From Streptomyces sp. NBC_00273 (lineage in GTDB: Bacteria > Actinomycetota > Actinomycetes > Streptomycetales > Streptomycetaceae), in the NCBI RefSeq assembly GCF_036178145.1, contig NZ_CP108067.1, forward strand, positions 6,089,501 through 6,153,500: a DNA stretch of 64,000 nucleotides. The letters are read 5' to 3'. Made by a program: the position numbers and the translations under genes. Below the pieces are notes generated by a model. It ran no database searches and was not told the DNA's origin. It worked only from the letters and a program-made list of their open reading frames with translations. Below, one piece after another: positions 34,240 to 43,369 of this stretch (position 1 is the stretch's first letter; every line of letters begins with the position of its first letter).

Positions 34240-36651
34240 GTGACCAGCAATTCCGCCAGACGGCGTGCGATACGCGCTGCCGCCGTCACCGTGACCATGG
34301 CCGCTTGTGCGACAAGCGCCACCTTCTTCACCGTCACCGCGGCTCAGGCCGAGGGCAAGGCTCCGGCCGCCCCGGCGGCCGACCGGCAGGACCCGACGTC
34401 GCCTTCCAAGGTCGTCGAGCACGACCTCAAGGGCCCCTTCAGCGACCAGCAGGCCAAGCAGCGCGCGGCCGCCCTGGACCAGGTCCTGACCGGCAAGAAG
34501 GGCGTCGAGCAGCGCGGCGCCTCCAAGGTCGTCAAGCTGGACGACAAGAAGTACGTCGAGCTCGGCCGCGAGAAGACCGACAAGATCTTCACGATCCTCG
34601 TCGAGTTCGGCGACCAGGTCGACAGCACCACCATGTTCGACCCGGACGGCCCGGGCCCCAAGCCCGAGGTCCCCAAGTACGGCGGTACCCCCGGTCCGCT
34701 GCACAACCAGATCGCCCAGCCGGACCGCGCCAAGGACAACAGCACGGCCTGGCGCAAGGACTTCAGCCGTCAGTACTTCCAGGACCTGTACTTCGCCACG
34801 GGTCAGGGCAAGGACTCGCTGAAGACCTACTACGAGAAGACCTCCTCGGGTCGTTACTCGGTCGAGGGCGAGGTCGCCGACTGGGTCAAGGTCCCGTACA
34901 ACGAGGGCCGTTACGGCTCCAACTACTGCGGCCAGACCAACTGCTCCAACGTGTGGGACACCGTCAAGGACGGCGTCACCGCATGGTCGGAGGCCCAGAA
35001 GAAGGCCGGCAAGACCGACGCGCAGATCAAGGCGCAGCTGTCCCAGTACGACCAGTGGGACCGCTACGACTTCGACAACGACGGCAACTTCAACGAGCCC
35101 GACGGCTACATCGACCACTTCCAGATCGTCCACGCGGGCGAGGACGAGTCGGCCGGTGGCGGCGTTCAGGGCACGACCGCGCTGTGGGCGCACCGTTGGT
35201 ACGCCTACGGCACCGCGGCGGGCAAGACCGGCCCGGACAACAACAAGGCCGGCGGCACCCAGATCGGCAACACCGGCATCTGGGTCGGCGACTACACGAT
35301 GCAGCCCGAGAACGGCGGCCTCGGCGTCTTCGCGCACGAGTACGGTCACGACCTCGGTCTGCCGGACCTCTACGACACCACCGGTGGCGGCGACAACAGC
35401 GTCGGTTTCTGGTCCCTGATGTCGGCCGGTTCCTGGCTCGGCAAGGGCAAGGACTCCATCGGCGACACCCCGGGCGACATGACCGCCTGGGACAAGCTCC
35501 AGCTGGGCTGGCTGAACTACGACACGGCCAAGGCCGCGACGAAGTCCACCCACAAGCTGGGCGTGTCGGCGTTCAACACCAAGGACAAGCAGGCGCTGGT
35601 CGTCGAGCTGCCGAAGAAGCAGGTCAAGACCGAGGTCGTCAAGCCGGCCGAGGGCTCCACCCAGTGGTGGAGCAACATGGGTGACGACCTCAAGAACACC
35701 CTGACCCGCTCGGTCGACCTGACGGGCAAGAAGTCCGCCGCCCTGTCCCTCAAGGGCTGGTGGGACATCGAGGCCGACTACGACTACCTCTACACCGAGG
35801 TGTCCACGGACGGCGGCGCCACCTGGACCGCGCTCGCCGGCACCGCCGACGGCACGGCCCTCCCGGCCGACGCCTCCGGCAGCCCGTCGCTCACCGGCGT
35901 CTCGGGTGCCTGGAAGAACCTGAACTTCCCGCTCGACGCTTACGCGGGCAAGAAGGTCGACCTCCGCTTCCGCTACCAGACGGACGGCGGCGCGGGCGGC
36001 AAGGGCTTCACGGCCGACGCCATCTCCCTGACCGCTGACGGCTCCGCGCTGTTCACCGACGGCGCCGAGAACGGCGACAACGGCTGGACCGGCAAGGGCT
36101 TCTCGCGCATCGGCGCCGACTTCTCCAAGGAGTACGCGCAGCGCTACATCGCCGAGAACCGCCGCTACGTCTCGTACGACTCCACCCTCAAGGTGGGCCC
36201 GTACAACTTCGGCTTCGGCAACACCAAGCCGGACTGGGTCGAGCACTACCCGTACCAGGACGGTCTGCTCATCTGGCAGTGGGACACCAGCCAGAAGGAC
36301 AACAACACCAGCGTCCACCCGGGCCAGGGCCTGATCCTGCCGATCGACGCCAACGCCAAGCCCATGAAGTGGGCGGACGGCACCCTGCTCCGCAACAAGA
36401 TCCAGCCGTACGACGCCACCTTCAGCGCGTACTCGACGGATGCGATCACCCTGCACAAGAACGGCGAGGAGCTCTTCCTCAAGCCGAAGCCCGCGAACCT
36501 GGTCTTCGACGACCACAAGGGCAAGTACTACTACGACGAGAACCCGACCGGATCGGTGAAGGTCACTGACACCAACACCAAGATCAAGATCCTGAAGGAG
36601 ACCTACGACGGTGAGGTCATGACCATCGAGGTCGGCCCCTCCTCGAAGTAA
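34240..36651 (+). CDS. Secreted M6-family metalloprotease (immune inhibitor A type)
   Basis: Extracellular zinc endopeptidase. The 803-residue preproprotein has a signal peptide (MTSNSARRRAIRAAAVTVTM, cleavage near AQA-EG at about 40) and a propeptide. The M6 catalytic domain carries the zinc site H366-E-x-x-H370 in FAHEYGHDLGLPDLYD, and C-terminal beta domains bear repeated WWSNMGDDLKNTL/LKGWWDIEADYDY motifs, as in InhA. Secreted substrates and a role in aerial development or scavenging are possible. GTG at 34240 follows GGGAGGGGA. Monocistronic with a strong terminator. Confidence 0.92.
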   Translation: MTSNSARRRAIRAAAVTVTMAACATSATFFTVTAAQAEGKAPAAPAADRQDPTSPSKVVEHDLKGPFSDQQAKQRAAALDQVLTGKKGVEQRGASKVVKLDDKKYVELGREKTDKIFTILVEFGDQVDSTTMFDPDGPGPKPEVPKYGGTPGPLHNQIAQPDRAKDNSTAWRKDFSRQYFQDLYFATGQGKDSLKTYYEKTSSGRYSVEGEVADWVKVPYNEGRYGSNYCGQTNCSNVWDTVKDGVTAWSEAQKKAGKTDAQIKAQLSQYDQWDRYDFDNDGNFNEPDGYIDHFQIVHAGEDESAGGGVQGTTALWAHRWYAYGTAAGKTGPDNNKAGGTQIGNTGIWVGDYTMQPENGGLGVFAHEYGHDLGLPDLYDTTGGGDNSVGFWSLMSAGSWLGKGKDSIGDTPGDMTAWDKLQLGWLNYDTAKAATKSTHKLGVSAFNTKDKQALVVELPKKQVKTEVVKPAEGSTQWWSNMGDDLKNTLTRSVDLTGKKSAALSLKGWWDIEADYDYLYTEVSTDGGATWTALAGTADGTALPADASGSPSLTGVSGAWKNLNFPLDAYAGKKVDLRFRYQTDGGAGGKGFTADAISLTADGSALFTDGAENGDNGWTGKGFSRIGADFSKEYAQRYIAENRRYVSYDSTLKVGPYNFGFGNTKPDWVEHYPYQDGLLIWQWDTSQKDNNTSVHPGQGLILPIDANAKPMKWADGTLLRNKIQPYDATFSAYSTDAITLHKNGEELFLKPKPANLVFDDHKGKYYYDENPTGSVKVTDTNTKIKILKETYDGEVMTIEVGPSSK

Positions 36652-36677
36652 CTCGGTAAAACCGCAGGTCAAAGCAT

Positions 36678-36713
36678 GATCGGCCGTCGCCCTCTAGCGG
36701 GCGGCGGCCGATC
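36678..36713 (+). terminator. Terminator after the M6 protease gene
   Basis: 14-bp stem with one G-T pair (GATCGGCCGTCGCC at 36678-36691 pairing with 36700-36713) followed by GCGTTT. Confidence 0.75.
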
Positions 36714-36763
36714 GCGTTTAGATGCCCGGTACGAGTGTCTTATTGACGGGGGAGATGACAGCC

Positions 36764-37075
36764 ATGCCAGGCGGAGGTTTCGTGAGATTGCCGGGCGGCA
36801 GTGTGGTGGTTGCGCTCATGCTGCCGAGGCCGTCCGGAGAAGGTGGAAATGTCCGCGTGCTGGTGCACGCCGCGAACCGGGCCCGCGCCCTGACCAGGCT
36901 GCGGAACCTCGGAATGCGGGCGGTGTACCTGCGGGGCAACGCGCACCCGCCGACCCCGGACGAGGTCACGGCCGTCCTGCACCATCCGGACGGCCTGCTG
37001 TGGCGCGGCGCCCCGGACCGGGCACAGGAGCTCTGGCACCCCATCCGGGCCCTGCTGGGCACCCAAGCCGGCTAG
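36764..37075 (+). CDS. Conserved Streptomyces hypothetical protein
   Basis: 103 residues (MPGGGFVRLPGGSVVVALML...), no signal peptide, Arg-rich middle (AANRARALTRLRNLGMRAVYL) and an alpha/beta pattern. ATG at 36764 is favoured because GGGGGAG lies nine bases upstream; in-frame ATGs at 36755 and 36722 are possible. Function unknown. Converges on pncA, whose stop is 8 bases away. Confidence 0.7.
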   Translation: MPGGGFVRLPGGSVVVALMLPRPSGEGGNVRVLVHAANRARALTRLRNLGMRAVYLRGNAHPPTPDEVTAVLHHPDGLLWRGAPDRAQELWHPIRALLGTQAG

Positions 37076-37082
37076 GAGCCGG

Positions 37083-37688
37083 CTAGGCCGTGCCCTGATC
37101 GGCCTGACCGCCCACCAGGGTCACACCGGCCGCACGGAGCTCGTCCAGGGCCCGTGCGGTCGTGTGCGGGGCCACGGCGGCGGTCAGGTCCAGCAGGACG
37201 CGGGCGGTGAAGCCGGCGCGGGAGGCGTCGAGGGCGGTGGCCTTCACGCAGTGGTCGGTGGCGATCCCGACCACGTCGACCTCGGTGACGTGGCGGTCCC
37301 GCAGCCACTGGCCGAGCGTCGTCCCGTTCTCGTCGGCGCCCTCGAAACCGCTGTACGCGGCCTCGTACGCGCCCTTGTCGAAGACGGCGGAGACGGCTCC
37401 CGAGGCCACGGCGGGGGCGAAGTTCGGGTGGAAGCCCACGCCCTCGGTCCCGGCGACGCAGTGGACGGGCCAGGAGGTCTCGTAGTCCGGCTCGGCCGGC
37501 GGGTGCGCGAAGTGCGACCCCGGGTCGACGTGGTGGTCGCGGGTGGCGACGACGTGCCGGTAGGCGGGCGTGGCCTGGCCGATGTACTCGGTGACGGCGG
37601 CGGCGACGTCGGCTCCGCCGGTGACCGCGAGGCTGCCGCCCTCGCAGAAGTCGTTCTGTACGTCAACGACGATCAGTGCGCGGTGCAT
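37083..37688 (-). CDS. pncA: Nicotinamidase/pyrazinamidase-like isochorismatase-fold hydrolase
   Basis: Hydrolyses nicotinamide to nicotinate for NAD salvage. The 201-residue protein has the catalytic triad Asp9 (VVDVQNDF), Lys105 (VFDKGAYEA) and Cys147 (GIATDHCVKATALDA), plus metal-site residues Asp51, His53 and His59 in RDHHVDPGSHF. ATG at 37688. The next step, nicotinate phosphoribosyltransferase, lies upstream on the same strand, so this is a two-gene pathway unit interrupted by a repeat-containing gap of 191 bases. Confidence 0.93.
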   Translation of the reverse strand: MHRALIVVDVQNDFCEGGSLAVTGGADVAAAVTEYIGQATPAYRHVVATRDHHVDPGSHFAHPPAEPDYETSWPVHCVAGTEGVGFHPNFAPAVASGAVSAVFDKGAYEAAYSGFEGADENGTTLGQWLRDRHVTEVDVVGIATDHCVKATALDASRAGFTARVLLDLTAAVAPHTTARALDELRAAGVTLVGGQADQGTA

Positions 37689-37770
37689 GACGTTGTCCTT
37701 CGGCTCGATGTCTCTGTGCGGCGGCGGGGCCCTGCGGGGGCTCTTCCCCCACCCCGCCCCTTCCCGAAAC

Positions 37771-37824
37771 TGGGGCTCCGCCCCAGACCCCCTACGGCGC
37801 TCCGGTTCGGGGGCGGAGCCCCCG
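37771..37824. repeat. GC-hairpin pair between pncA and pncB
   Basis: Two short hairpins TGGGGC-TCC-GCCCCA (37771-37785) and CGGGGGC-GGA-GCCCCCG (37808-37824) in the 191-base gap. They are of the same kind as the hairpins in the repeats at 22141 and 61956, and may be a degenerate copy of that family. Confidence 0.6.
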
Positions 37825-37879
37825 CAGCGGCGCCGCAGGGGCAGGTCCCGCGCAGGGCCCGTAGAGCCGGCCCGCAGGG

Positions 37880-39208
37880 CTAGACGTACTCCGTCGGGAT
37901 CACGGCATCGCCGCGCGAGAGCTGCGTCGCCGAGAGCGGGAGCCCCGCGCGGGCAGCGCGGTGGCGGTCCCGCGCGGCCTCCAGCGGCTCGCGGGCGACC
38001 ACCTCGCCGGCCTTGACCAGCTGGGTCAGGAGCTGGTGGTCGGCCAGGGCCGCCGGCACCGGGCCCACGCCGATCACCTCCGCCTCCGCGACGCCGTCGG
38101 CGTCCCGGCGGCGGGCCGCCCACTTGCGGCCGCCGATGGAGGTCTTGCCTCCCGTGGACTTCTTGGCCACCGGGGCCAGTACCGCCTTCGGGTCCGCCGA
38201 GGTGGCCCGCGCCACCAGCTTGTAGACCATCGAGCACGTCGGGTGCCCGCTGCCGGTCACCAGCTGGGTGCCCACGCCGTACGTGTCCACGGGAGCCGCC
38301 GCCAGGGAGGCGATGGCGTACTCGTCGAGGTCCGAGGTGACCACGATCTTCGTCGAGGTCGCGCCCAGCTCGTCGAGCTGCTGCCGCACCCGGTGCGCCA
38401 CCAGCAGCAGGTCTCCGGAGTCGATCCGGACCGCGCCGAGGTCGGTGCCCGCCACCTCGACGGCGGTTCGGACGGCCTCGGCCACGTCGTACGTGTCCAC
38501 CAGCAGGGTGGTGCCCCGTCCCAGCGAGTCCACCTGGGCCGTGAAGGCGTCCCGCTCGCTGTCGTGGACCAGGGTGAAGGCGTGCGCGCTCGTGCCGACC
38601 GTCGGGATGCCGTACCGGAATCCGGCCGCCAGGTCCGAGGTCGAGGTGAAGCCGCCGACGTACGCGGCCCGCGACGCGGCGACGGCCGCCAGTTCGTGCG
38701 TGCGCCGGGCGCCCATCTCGATCAGCGGGCGTCCGCCCGCCGCCGAGGACATCCGGGAGGCGGCCGCGGCGATCGCCGAGTCGTGGTTCAGGATCGACAG
38801 GATCACGGTCTCCAGCAGCACGCACTCGGCGAAGCTGCCCTCCACCCGCAGGACGGGGGAACCGGGGAAGTAGACCTCCCCCTCCGGGTAGCCCCAGATG
38901 TCGCCGGAGAAGCGGTACGAGGCCAGCCAGTCCAGCGTCCGCATGTCGACGACGGCCCGCTCGCGCAGGAACTCCAGCACCGCGCCGTCGAAGCGGAAGT
39001 TCTCCACCGCGTCCAGCACCCGCCCGGTTCCGGCGACCACCCCGTAGCGGCGCCCCTCGGGCAGCCGCCGGGTGAACACCTCGAAGACCGAGCGTCGGTC
39101 GGCGGTGCCGTTGGCCAGCGCGGCCTGCAGCATCGTGAGCTCGTAATGGTCCGTGAAGAGCGCTGTCGACGGCACGTCCACCGGCAGGCCCAGGTCCGCA
39201 GGGTTCAT
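37880..39208 (-). CDS. pncB: Nicotinate phosphoribosyltransferase
   Basis: Makes nicotinate mononucleotide from nicotinate, PRPP and ATP. The 442-residue protein has the family motifs [13 protein letters not shown] near residue 20, [43 protein letters not shown], the PRPP-binding region [18 protein letters not shown], and [24 protein letters not shown] (split across adjacent motifs). ATG at 39208. It works with PncA in NAD recycling and is divergent from clpS, with 108 bases between the two starts. Confidence 0.94.
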   Translation of the reverse strand: MNPADLGLPVDVPSTALFTDHYELTMLQAALANGTADRRSVFEVFTRRLPEGRRYGVVAGTGRVLDAVENFRFDGAVLEFLRERAVVDMRTLDWLASYRFSGDIWGYPEGEVYFPGSPVLRVEGSFAECVLLETVILSILNHDSAIAAAASRMSSAAGGRPLIEMGARRTHELAAVAASRAAYVGGFTSTSDLAAGFRYGIPTVGTSAHAFTLVHDSERDAFTAQVDSLGRGTTLLVDTYDVAEAVRTAVEVAGTDLGAVRIDSGDLLLVAHRVRQQLDELGATSTKIVVTSDLDEYAIASLAAAPVDTYGVGTQLVTGSGHPTCSMVYKLVARATSADPKAVLAPVAKKSTGGKTSIGGRKWAARRRDADGVAEAEVIGVGPVPAALADHQLLTQLVKAGEVVAREPLEAARDRHRAARAGLPLSATQLSRGDAVIPTEYV

Positions 39209-39316
39209 GGCTGGGATGCTAGCGCACATTTCGTCAAAGTGACGAGATGTGGGTGGCGATTGCTCGACCGGGCCGTTCGGCCCCTGTTTGGGCGGCGGTG
39301 CGGTCGAGGTGGCAGC

Positions 39317-39631
39317 ATGGGACGAGTGAGTGTTGCTCCTGTTGAGATCGAACGCACCGAATCCGCCGAAGAGACCTTTGCGGTCCCCGAACCCGACGTC
39401 CCCTGGGTGACCCTGGTGCACAACGACCCGGTCAACCTCATGAGCTACGTGGCGTACGTGTTCCAGGCGTACTTCGGCTACTCGAAGGACGTGGCGCACA
39501 AGCTGATGCTCGACGTCCATCACAAGGGGCGGGCGGTCGTTTCGAGCGGCACCCGCGAGGAAATGGAGCGCGACGTGCAGGCCATGCACGGCTACGGCCT
39601 GTGGGCGACCCTTTCGCAGGACCGCAACTGA
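39317..39631 (+). CDS. clpS: ClpS adaptor protein
   Basis: Adaptor delivering N-end-rule substrates to ClpC/ClpP. The 104-residue protein has the N-terminal extension typical of actinobacteria, then the ClpS fold with the substrate pocket motif [17 protein letters not shown] and [19 protein letters not shown] at 39317 follows GAGGTGG. Its TGA overlaps the start of the DUF2017 gene at 39631, implying coupling. Confidence 0.93.
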   Translation: MGRVSVAPVEIERTESAEETFAVPEPDVPWVTLVHNDPVNLMSYVAYVFQAYFGYSKDVAHKLMLDVHHKGRAVVSSGTREEMERDVQAMHGYGLWATLSQDRN

Positions 39632-40248
39632 TGGGCGGCACCTTCGAGTCCCTGGAGGGCGGCGGCGCCGCCATCGCGCTCGACGAGATCGAAATCTCGA
39701 TCCTGCGCTCGCTGGCCGTCCAGCTGCTGGAACTGATCGGCCCCGGTGCGCCGGAGCCCGCCGAGGACGCCGACCCGCTCGCCGCACTGTTCGCCGAGGG
39801 CCCCTCCGAGCCCCCGTCCGACCCGGCGCTGGCCCGGCTCTTCCCCGACGCGTACGGGGCCCCCGACGGGGCCGGCGACAAGGGCGTGGACCCCGAGGAG
39901 CTCACGGCCCGTTCCGCGGAGTTCCGCCGCTTCACCGAGAACGACCTGCGCGCCCGCAAGCGCGAGGACGCGCTGGCGGTCGTGCGCAGCCTGGACGGGC
40001 TCACCCCGGCCGGCGACGGTGCGGCGGTGTTGGAGCTGTCCGGCGAGCTGCCGCTGCGCTGGCTCGGCGCGCTCAACGACCTGCGCCTGACCATCGCGGC
40101 CCGCCTCGAGATCACCGAGGACGACGAGAGCGCGGTGCTGTTCCGGCTGCCGGACGAGGACCCGCGCAAGCCGATGGTGATGGCCTACCTCTGGCTCGGC
40201 GGCCTCCAGGAAACCTTGATCGAAACCCTGTCAACTACCCGGGATTAG
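39631..40248 (+). CDS. DUF2017 family protein
   Basis: A 205-residue acidic, cytoplasmic protein, conserved next to clpS throughout actinobacteria. It begins [22 protein letters not shown] and contains EFRRFTENDLRARKREDALAV near residue 105. Probably part of the ClpS-dependent protein-turnover context; no biochemical role known. The last 18 bases overlap the end of a decayed TnpB gene on the other strand. Confidence 0.88.
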   Translation: MGGTFESLEGGGAAIALDEIEISILRSLAVQLLELIGPGAPEPAEDADPLAALFAEGPSEPPSDPALARLFPDAYGAPDGAGDKGVDPEELTARSAEFRRFTENDLRARKREDALAVVRSLDGLTPAGDGAAVLELSGELPLRWLGALNDLRLTIAARLEITEDDESAVLFRLPDEDPRKPMVMAYLWLGGLQETLIETLSTTRD

Positions 40249-40420
40249 CGCCCCGGGCTTGCACAACGTGGCATCACTGGCGGTGATGCCACGTTTGCGT
40301 CCAGTCGTACCCCGTGGCCGGGGTACGGCAGGGGCCGTTGACTGGGCCCCGCGTCGCCACAACTCCATGCCTCTGGCCCGGATGTTGCGGGAGCCGTTTC
40401 GGTCTGCGTGATCAACGAAT
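40249..40420 (-). ncRNA. Candidate omega-RNA / right-end region of the decayed TnpB element
   Basis: In IS200/IS605 elements the TnpB guide RNA comes from the right end and overlaps the tnpB 3' coding end. The matching segment here includes the C-terminal coding bases and a strong 13-bp hairpin at 40265-40295. The position fits, but no boundary or guide-junction can be confirmed by eye. Confidence 0.3.
40265..40295. repeat. Perfect 13-bp hairpin at the TnpB element edge
   Basis: AACGTGGCATCAC (40265-40277), 5-base loop TGGCG, GTGATGCCACGTT (40283-40295). It is a typical subterminal hairpin or terminator of an IS200/IS605-type end, located 17 bases past the DUF2017 stop. Confidence 0.7.
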
Positions 40421-41436
40421 CCGCAGGACCGGCATGCGAACCGTGATTGTGAGACCCGGTTCGCCTTGTTGACGTGGCCGCATTCGGCGCAGGTGCGGGA
40501 GGTGTACGCCGGATTTACGTGCACCACCGGCACCCCGACCCTGCGGGCCTTGTACGCGATGAACTCCCCGAGCTGGTGGAAACTCCAGGAGTGAAGGGTG
40601 GCCCGTTGGGGCTTGCGAAGCCGTACCCGTTCGCGGATGCCCGTGAGGTCCTCCAGGGCGATTCCGCGACCGGTGCGTTCTGCCTCGGCCACCACACTCT
40701 TCGCGATCTTGTGGTTGATGTCCTTCGCCCGCCGTGCCTCTTTGCGGCGCCGCTTCTTCAGCCGGCGTTTGGCGGAGGCGGTGTTCTTCCACCGGATCGG
40801 CGTTTGGCTCGACTTCTGGGACCTCGCAGGTGACATTGAGGAACCACATGCCGTCCCGATGGAGCAGGTCCGACTCACCTTGGCGGTACTGGGCAAGGGT
40901 CACCAACTGCTCCACCGCGCCAGTGAATGCCAGGCCCTTGACCCGCCCGGCCACCGTCCAGATCGACACCGTGCTCTGCTCGACCCGCCAGGACAGCATC
41001 CGGTCGTCATACGGCTGTCCACCCTCGCTCCGGAAGGTCAGCGGCTTCCCGGCCGCCCGCCGGTAATGCTTCGAGCCCGGCCTGCCGTACCTCCCGGCCC
41101 GCAGATTCGCCCTCAAGGTGGCGTAAGCGTCGCAGGTCTTCTTGATGACGTGCTGAGCCGCTTGCGCCCCCAGCCCCCACCGTTGCTTGACCGACTCGTA
41201 GGTGTGCCTGCGCAGGGCGAAGTTCCGGTAGGCGCCCTCTTCGAAGGCAATCCGACTCACCCAGGTGGCGGCCTCGTTGCATGCGCGCAAAGTCGCCTTG
41301 AGTGCCTCCGCCTGCATCGGCGTCGGCAACAGCTTCACCTGCACCACGAGCTTCACGGGACCGGACGCTACCGGCGGTGCAATCAGCAGGCGCTACTTCG
41401 ATGGGGAACTACCCGATCCGAGGAGGGATCGAATCT

Positions 41437-41475
41437 ATGCTCGACATTCGTACGCCACTTGCCTGCGATCGCTAA
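41437..41475 (+). CDS. Mini-ORF MLDIRTPLACDR with strong RBS (possible leader peptide)
   Basis: Twelve residues. AGGAGGG at 41421-41427 is nine bases before the ATG and partly lies in the loop of a small hairpin (CGATCC at 41414-41419 / GGATCG at 41426-41431). It may be a regulatory leader peptide for the permease 360 bases downstream, or an accidental ORF. Not a standard protein gene. Confidence 0.35.
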   Translation: MLDIRTPLACDR

Positions 41476-41566
41476 CCCGGGGGCGAGCTCTCACGGCGTC
41501 GCGGCCCGCCGCCCAGGTCCTGTTTCAGTGCGCCGCTCGCTCAGCGGACGCTCAAATCCGGATAAC

Positions 41567-41597
41567 GATCAGATCACCGCCATGCGGTGATCTGATC
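41567..41597. promoter_or_regulatory. Perfect 14-bp palindromic hairpin upstream of the permease gene
   Basis: GATCAGATCACCGC (41567-41580), loop CAT, GCGGTGATCTGATC (41584-41597). It sits 234 bases before the permease ATG. It could be an operator or part of an attenuator; the T-run lies about 27 bases past it, so it is not a classical terminator by itself. Confidence 0.55.
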
Positions 41598-41831
41598 CAT
41601 TTCCGGGGCTTTGGGGTGATTTTTTGATGCCCTCCGCCACATTTCTCCCCCTCGGGCAGCCGTAAGCACGTGATAGATCTTCACGATCGCCGACGGGACG
41701 CCACCCATGTCTCCCGGCTCGCTTGGACCGGCTGACCGCCGGCGTGCAACTCCATCCGTATCCGGGGGGATCGAGGACCCGATCCGCAGCCAACGAAGGC
41801 GCGGGTCGGCGTGGAGAAAGGCGCACCAGAC

Positions 41832-43286
41832 ATGACCTCAGTGCAGGTCGAGCAGCACGACAAGACGCCCGGCGAGGGCGGACAGGGTGAGGGCGGCGAG
41901 GGTTACCACCGCACGCTCGGCGCCCGTCAGATCCAGATGATCGCGATCGGCGGGGCCATCGGCACCGGCCTGTTCCTGGGCGCGGGCAAGGCGATCTCCA
42001 AGGCGGGCCCGAGCCTGATCCTGGCGTACGCCATCGCCGGCCTGGTCATCTTCTTCATCATGCGGGCCCTGGGCGAGCTGCTCATGTACCGGCCCGTCTC
42101 CGGTTCCTTCTCGGACTACGCCCGCGAGTTCCTGGGCCCGTTCTGGGGATACGTCACCGGCTGGACCTACTGGCTGTTCTGGGTGGTCACCGGCATCACC
42201 GAGGTCACCGCGGCCGCGCAGTACATGTCGTACTGGACCCACGACAGCTTCCCGCAGTGGGCCTACGCGCTGATCTTCACGGTCATCCTCTACGCCGCCA
42301 ACCTGATCTCCGTGAAGCTCTTCGGTGAGCTGGAGTTCTGGTTCTCCATGGTCAAGGTCACCGCCATCGTCGGCATGATCCTGATCTGCGCCGGCATCCT
42401 CACCATCGGCTTCTCCGACGCGGCGGACACCGCCACCGTCTCCAACCTGTGGAACGACGGCGGCTTCTTCCCCAAGGGCATCGGCGGCACGCTGATGACC
42501 CTGCAGATCGTGATGTTCGCCTTCCTCGCGGTCGAGCTCGTCGGCGTCACCGCCGGCGAGTCCAAGGACCCCGAGAAGACCCTGCCCAAGGCCATCAACA
42601 CCGTGCCGTGGCGCATCGCCGTCTTCTACGTCGGCGCGCTCATCATGATCCTGTCGGTCGTCCCGTGGACGCACTTCCAGCCGGGCGTCTCGCCCTTCGT
42701 CGCCGCCTTCGAGCGCATGGGCCTGGGCATCGGCGCCGCGATCGTCAACTTCGTCGTGCTGACCGCCGCCCTGTCCTCCTGCAACTCGGGCATGTACTCC
42801 ACCGGCCGCATGCTGCGCGACCTCGCGATCAACGGCCAGGGCCCGAAGGTCTTCACCAAGCTCACCAAGAGCGGCACCCCGCTGGTGGGCACCACCTTCT
42901 CCGCCGCGCTGATGCTGGTGGGCGTCTGGATCAACTACGTCGCCCCGGGCAAGGCCTTCGACTACGTCGTCTCCTTCGCCACCATCTCCGGCATGTGGGC
43001 CTGGATCATGATCCTGGTCTGCCAGATCCGCTACCGGGCCAAGGCCGACCGCGGCGAGCTGCCGCAGTCCGCGTTCCGCGCCCCCGGCGCCCCGTACACG
43101 AGCTGGTTCGCGCTGCTCTTCATCGGCATGGTCATCGTGATGATGGGCGCCGACAAGGACTCCCGCGTGTCGCTGTACTGCGCCCCGCTGTGGGGCCTGA
43201 TCCTGGGCGTCTCCTACCTGGTCTCCAAGAACCGCGGCCAGGGCGGCGACACCTCCGTGAAGGTCTCGCTGAGCGTGGACGTCTGA
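41832..43286 (+). CDS. APC-superfamily amino-acid permease
   Basis: A 484-residue, about 12-helix amino acid transporter (proton symport or exchange). It contains the APC start motif RQIQMIAIGGAIGTGLFLGAG near residue 35 and the helix 1-2 sequence FFIMRALGELLMYRPVSGSF (read as adjacent motifs). The consensus E-rich loop VTAGESKDPEKTLPKAINTV and SSCNSGMYSTGRML near residue 315 are also present. This resembles lysine-specific/GABA permeases, but the substrate is not fixed by motifs. ATG at 41832 was chosen with GGAGAAAGG upstream. Confidence 0.9.
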   Translation: MTSVQVEQHDKTPGEGGQGEGGEGYHRTLGARQIQMIAIGGAIGTGLFLGAGKAISKAGPSLILAYAIAGLVIFFIMRALGELLMYRPVSGSFSDYAREFLGPFWGYVTGWTYWLFWVVTGITEVTAAAQYMSYWTHDSFPQWAYALIFTVILYAANLISVKLFGELEFWFSMVKVTAIVGMILICAGILTIGFSDAADTATVSNLWNDGGFFPKGIGGTLMTLQIVMFAFLAVELVGVTAGESKDPEKTLPKAINTVPWRIAVFYVGALIMILSVVPWTHFQPGVSPFVAAFERMGLGIGAAIVNFVVLTAALSSCNSGMYSTGRMLRDLAINGQGPKVFTKLTKSGTPLVGTTFSAALMLVGVWINYVAPGKAFDYVVSFATISGMWAWIMILVCQIRYRAKADRGELPQSAFRAPGAPYTSWFALLFIGMVIVMMGADKDSRVSLYCAPLWGLILGVSYLVSKNRGQGGDTSVKVSLSVDV

Positions 43287-43311
43287 CGCCACGGACTCCC
43301 TGTCCAGCATC

Positions 43312-43350
43312 CGGGCCCCCGCGTACCGCACCTCGGTACGCGGGGGCCCG
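43312..43350 (+). terminator. Terminator after the permease gene
   Basis: Perfect 17-bp stem (43312-43328 pairing with 43334-43350; core GGGCCCCCGCGTACC) with a 5-base loop, 26 bases past the permease stop and 20 bases before the JAMM-protease start. Confidence 0.85.
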
Positions 43351-43369
43351 TCTGCTTATCCTGTCGCTC

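Larger units (their letters stand above)
40231..41356 (-). pseudogene. tnpB: Decayed TnpB (IS200/IS605-type OrfB) with internal deletion and frameshift
   Basis: The first part, from 41356 to about 40790, is a clear TnpB N-terminus (MKLVVQVKLLPTPMQAEALK; GLGAQAAQHVIKK; RRDGMWFL-like HRDGMWFLNVTCEVPE). At about residue 188 the frame shifts, and the other frame (40896-40231) continues with the C-terminal half: SAKRRLKKRRRKEARRAKD, RuvC-II GIALEDLTGIRER, zinc finger CAECG/CRSCG, and RuvC-III DHADRNGSRNI. The segment that should contain the RuvC-I Asp motif (GVDLGI, about 45-50 residues) is absent. So it is a remnant, not an active nuclease. Confidence 0.88.
41357..41831. other. Long leader/promoter region before the amino-acid permease
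   Basis: 475 bases between the TnpB start and the permease start. It contains a mini-ORF with a strong ribosome binding site (41437-41475), a hairpin at 41567-41597 and a T6 run near 41624-41629. This layout is compatible with an attenuation leader for the permease, though part could be residual mobile-element sequence. Confidence 0.5.

Noticed and set aside
34189..36672. An 827-codon minus-strand frame opposite the M6 protease gene
   Set aside because: The plus-strand gene has signal peptide and zinc motif; the antisense translation is Val/Leu/Gly-rich without homology features.
40231..41356. An active TnpB/IS605 element
   Set aside because: The frame is broken, the RuvC-I segment is missing, and no TnpA or clear left end is present.
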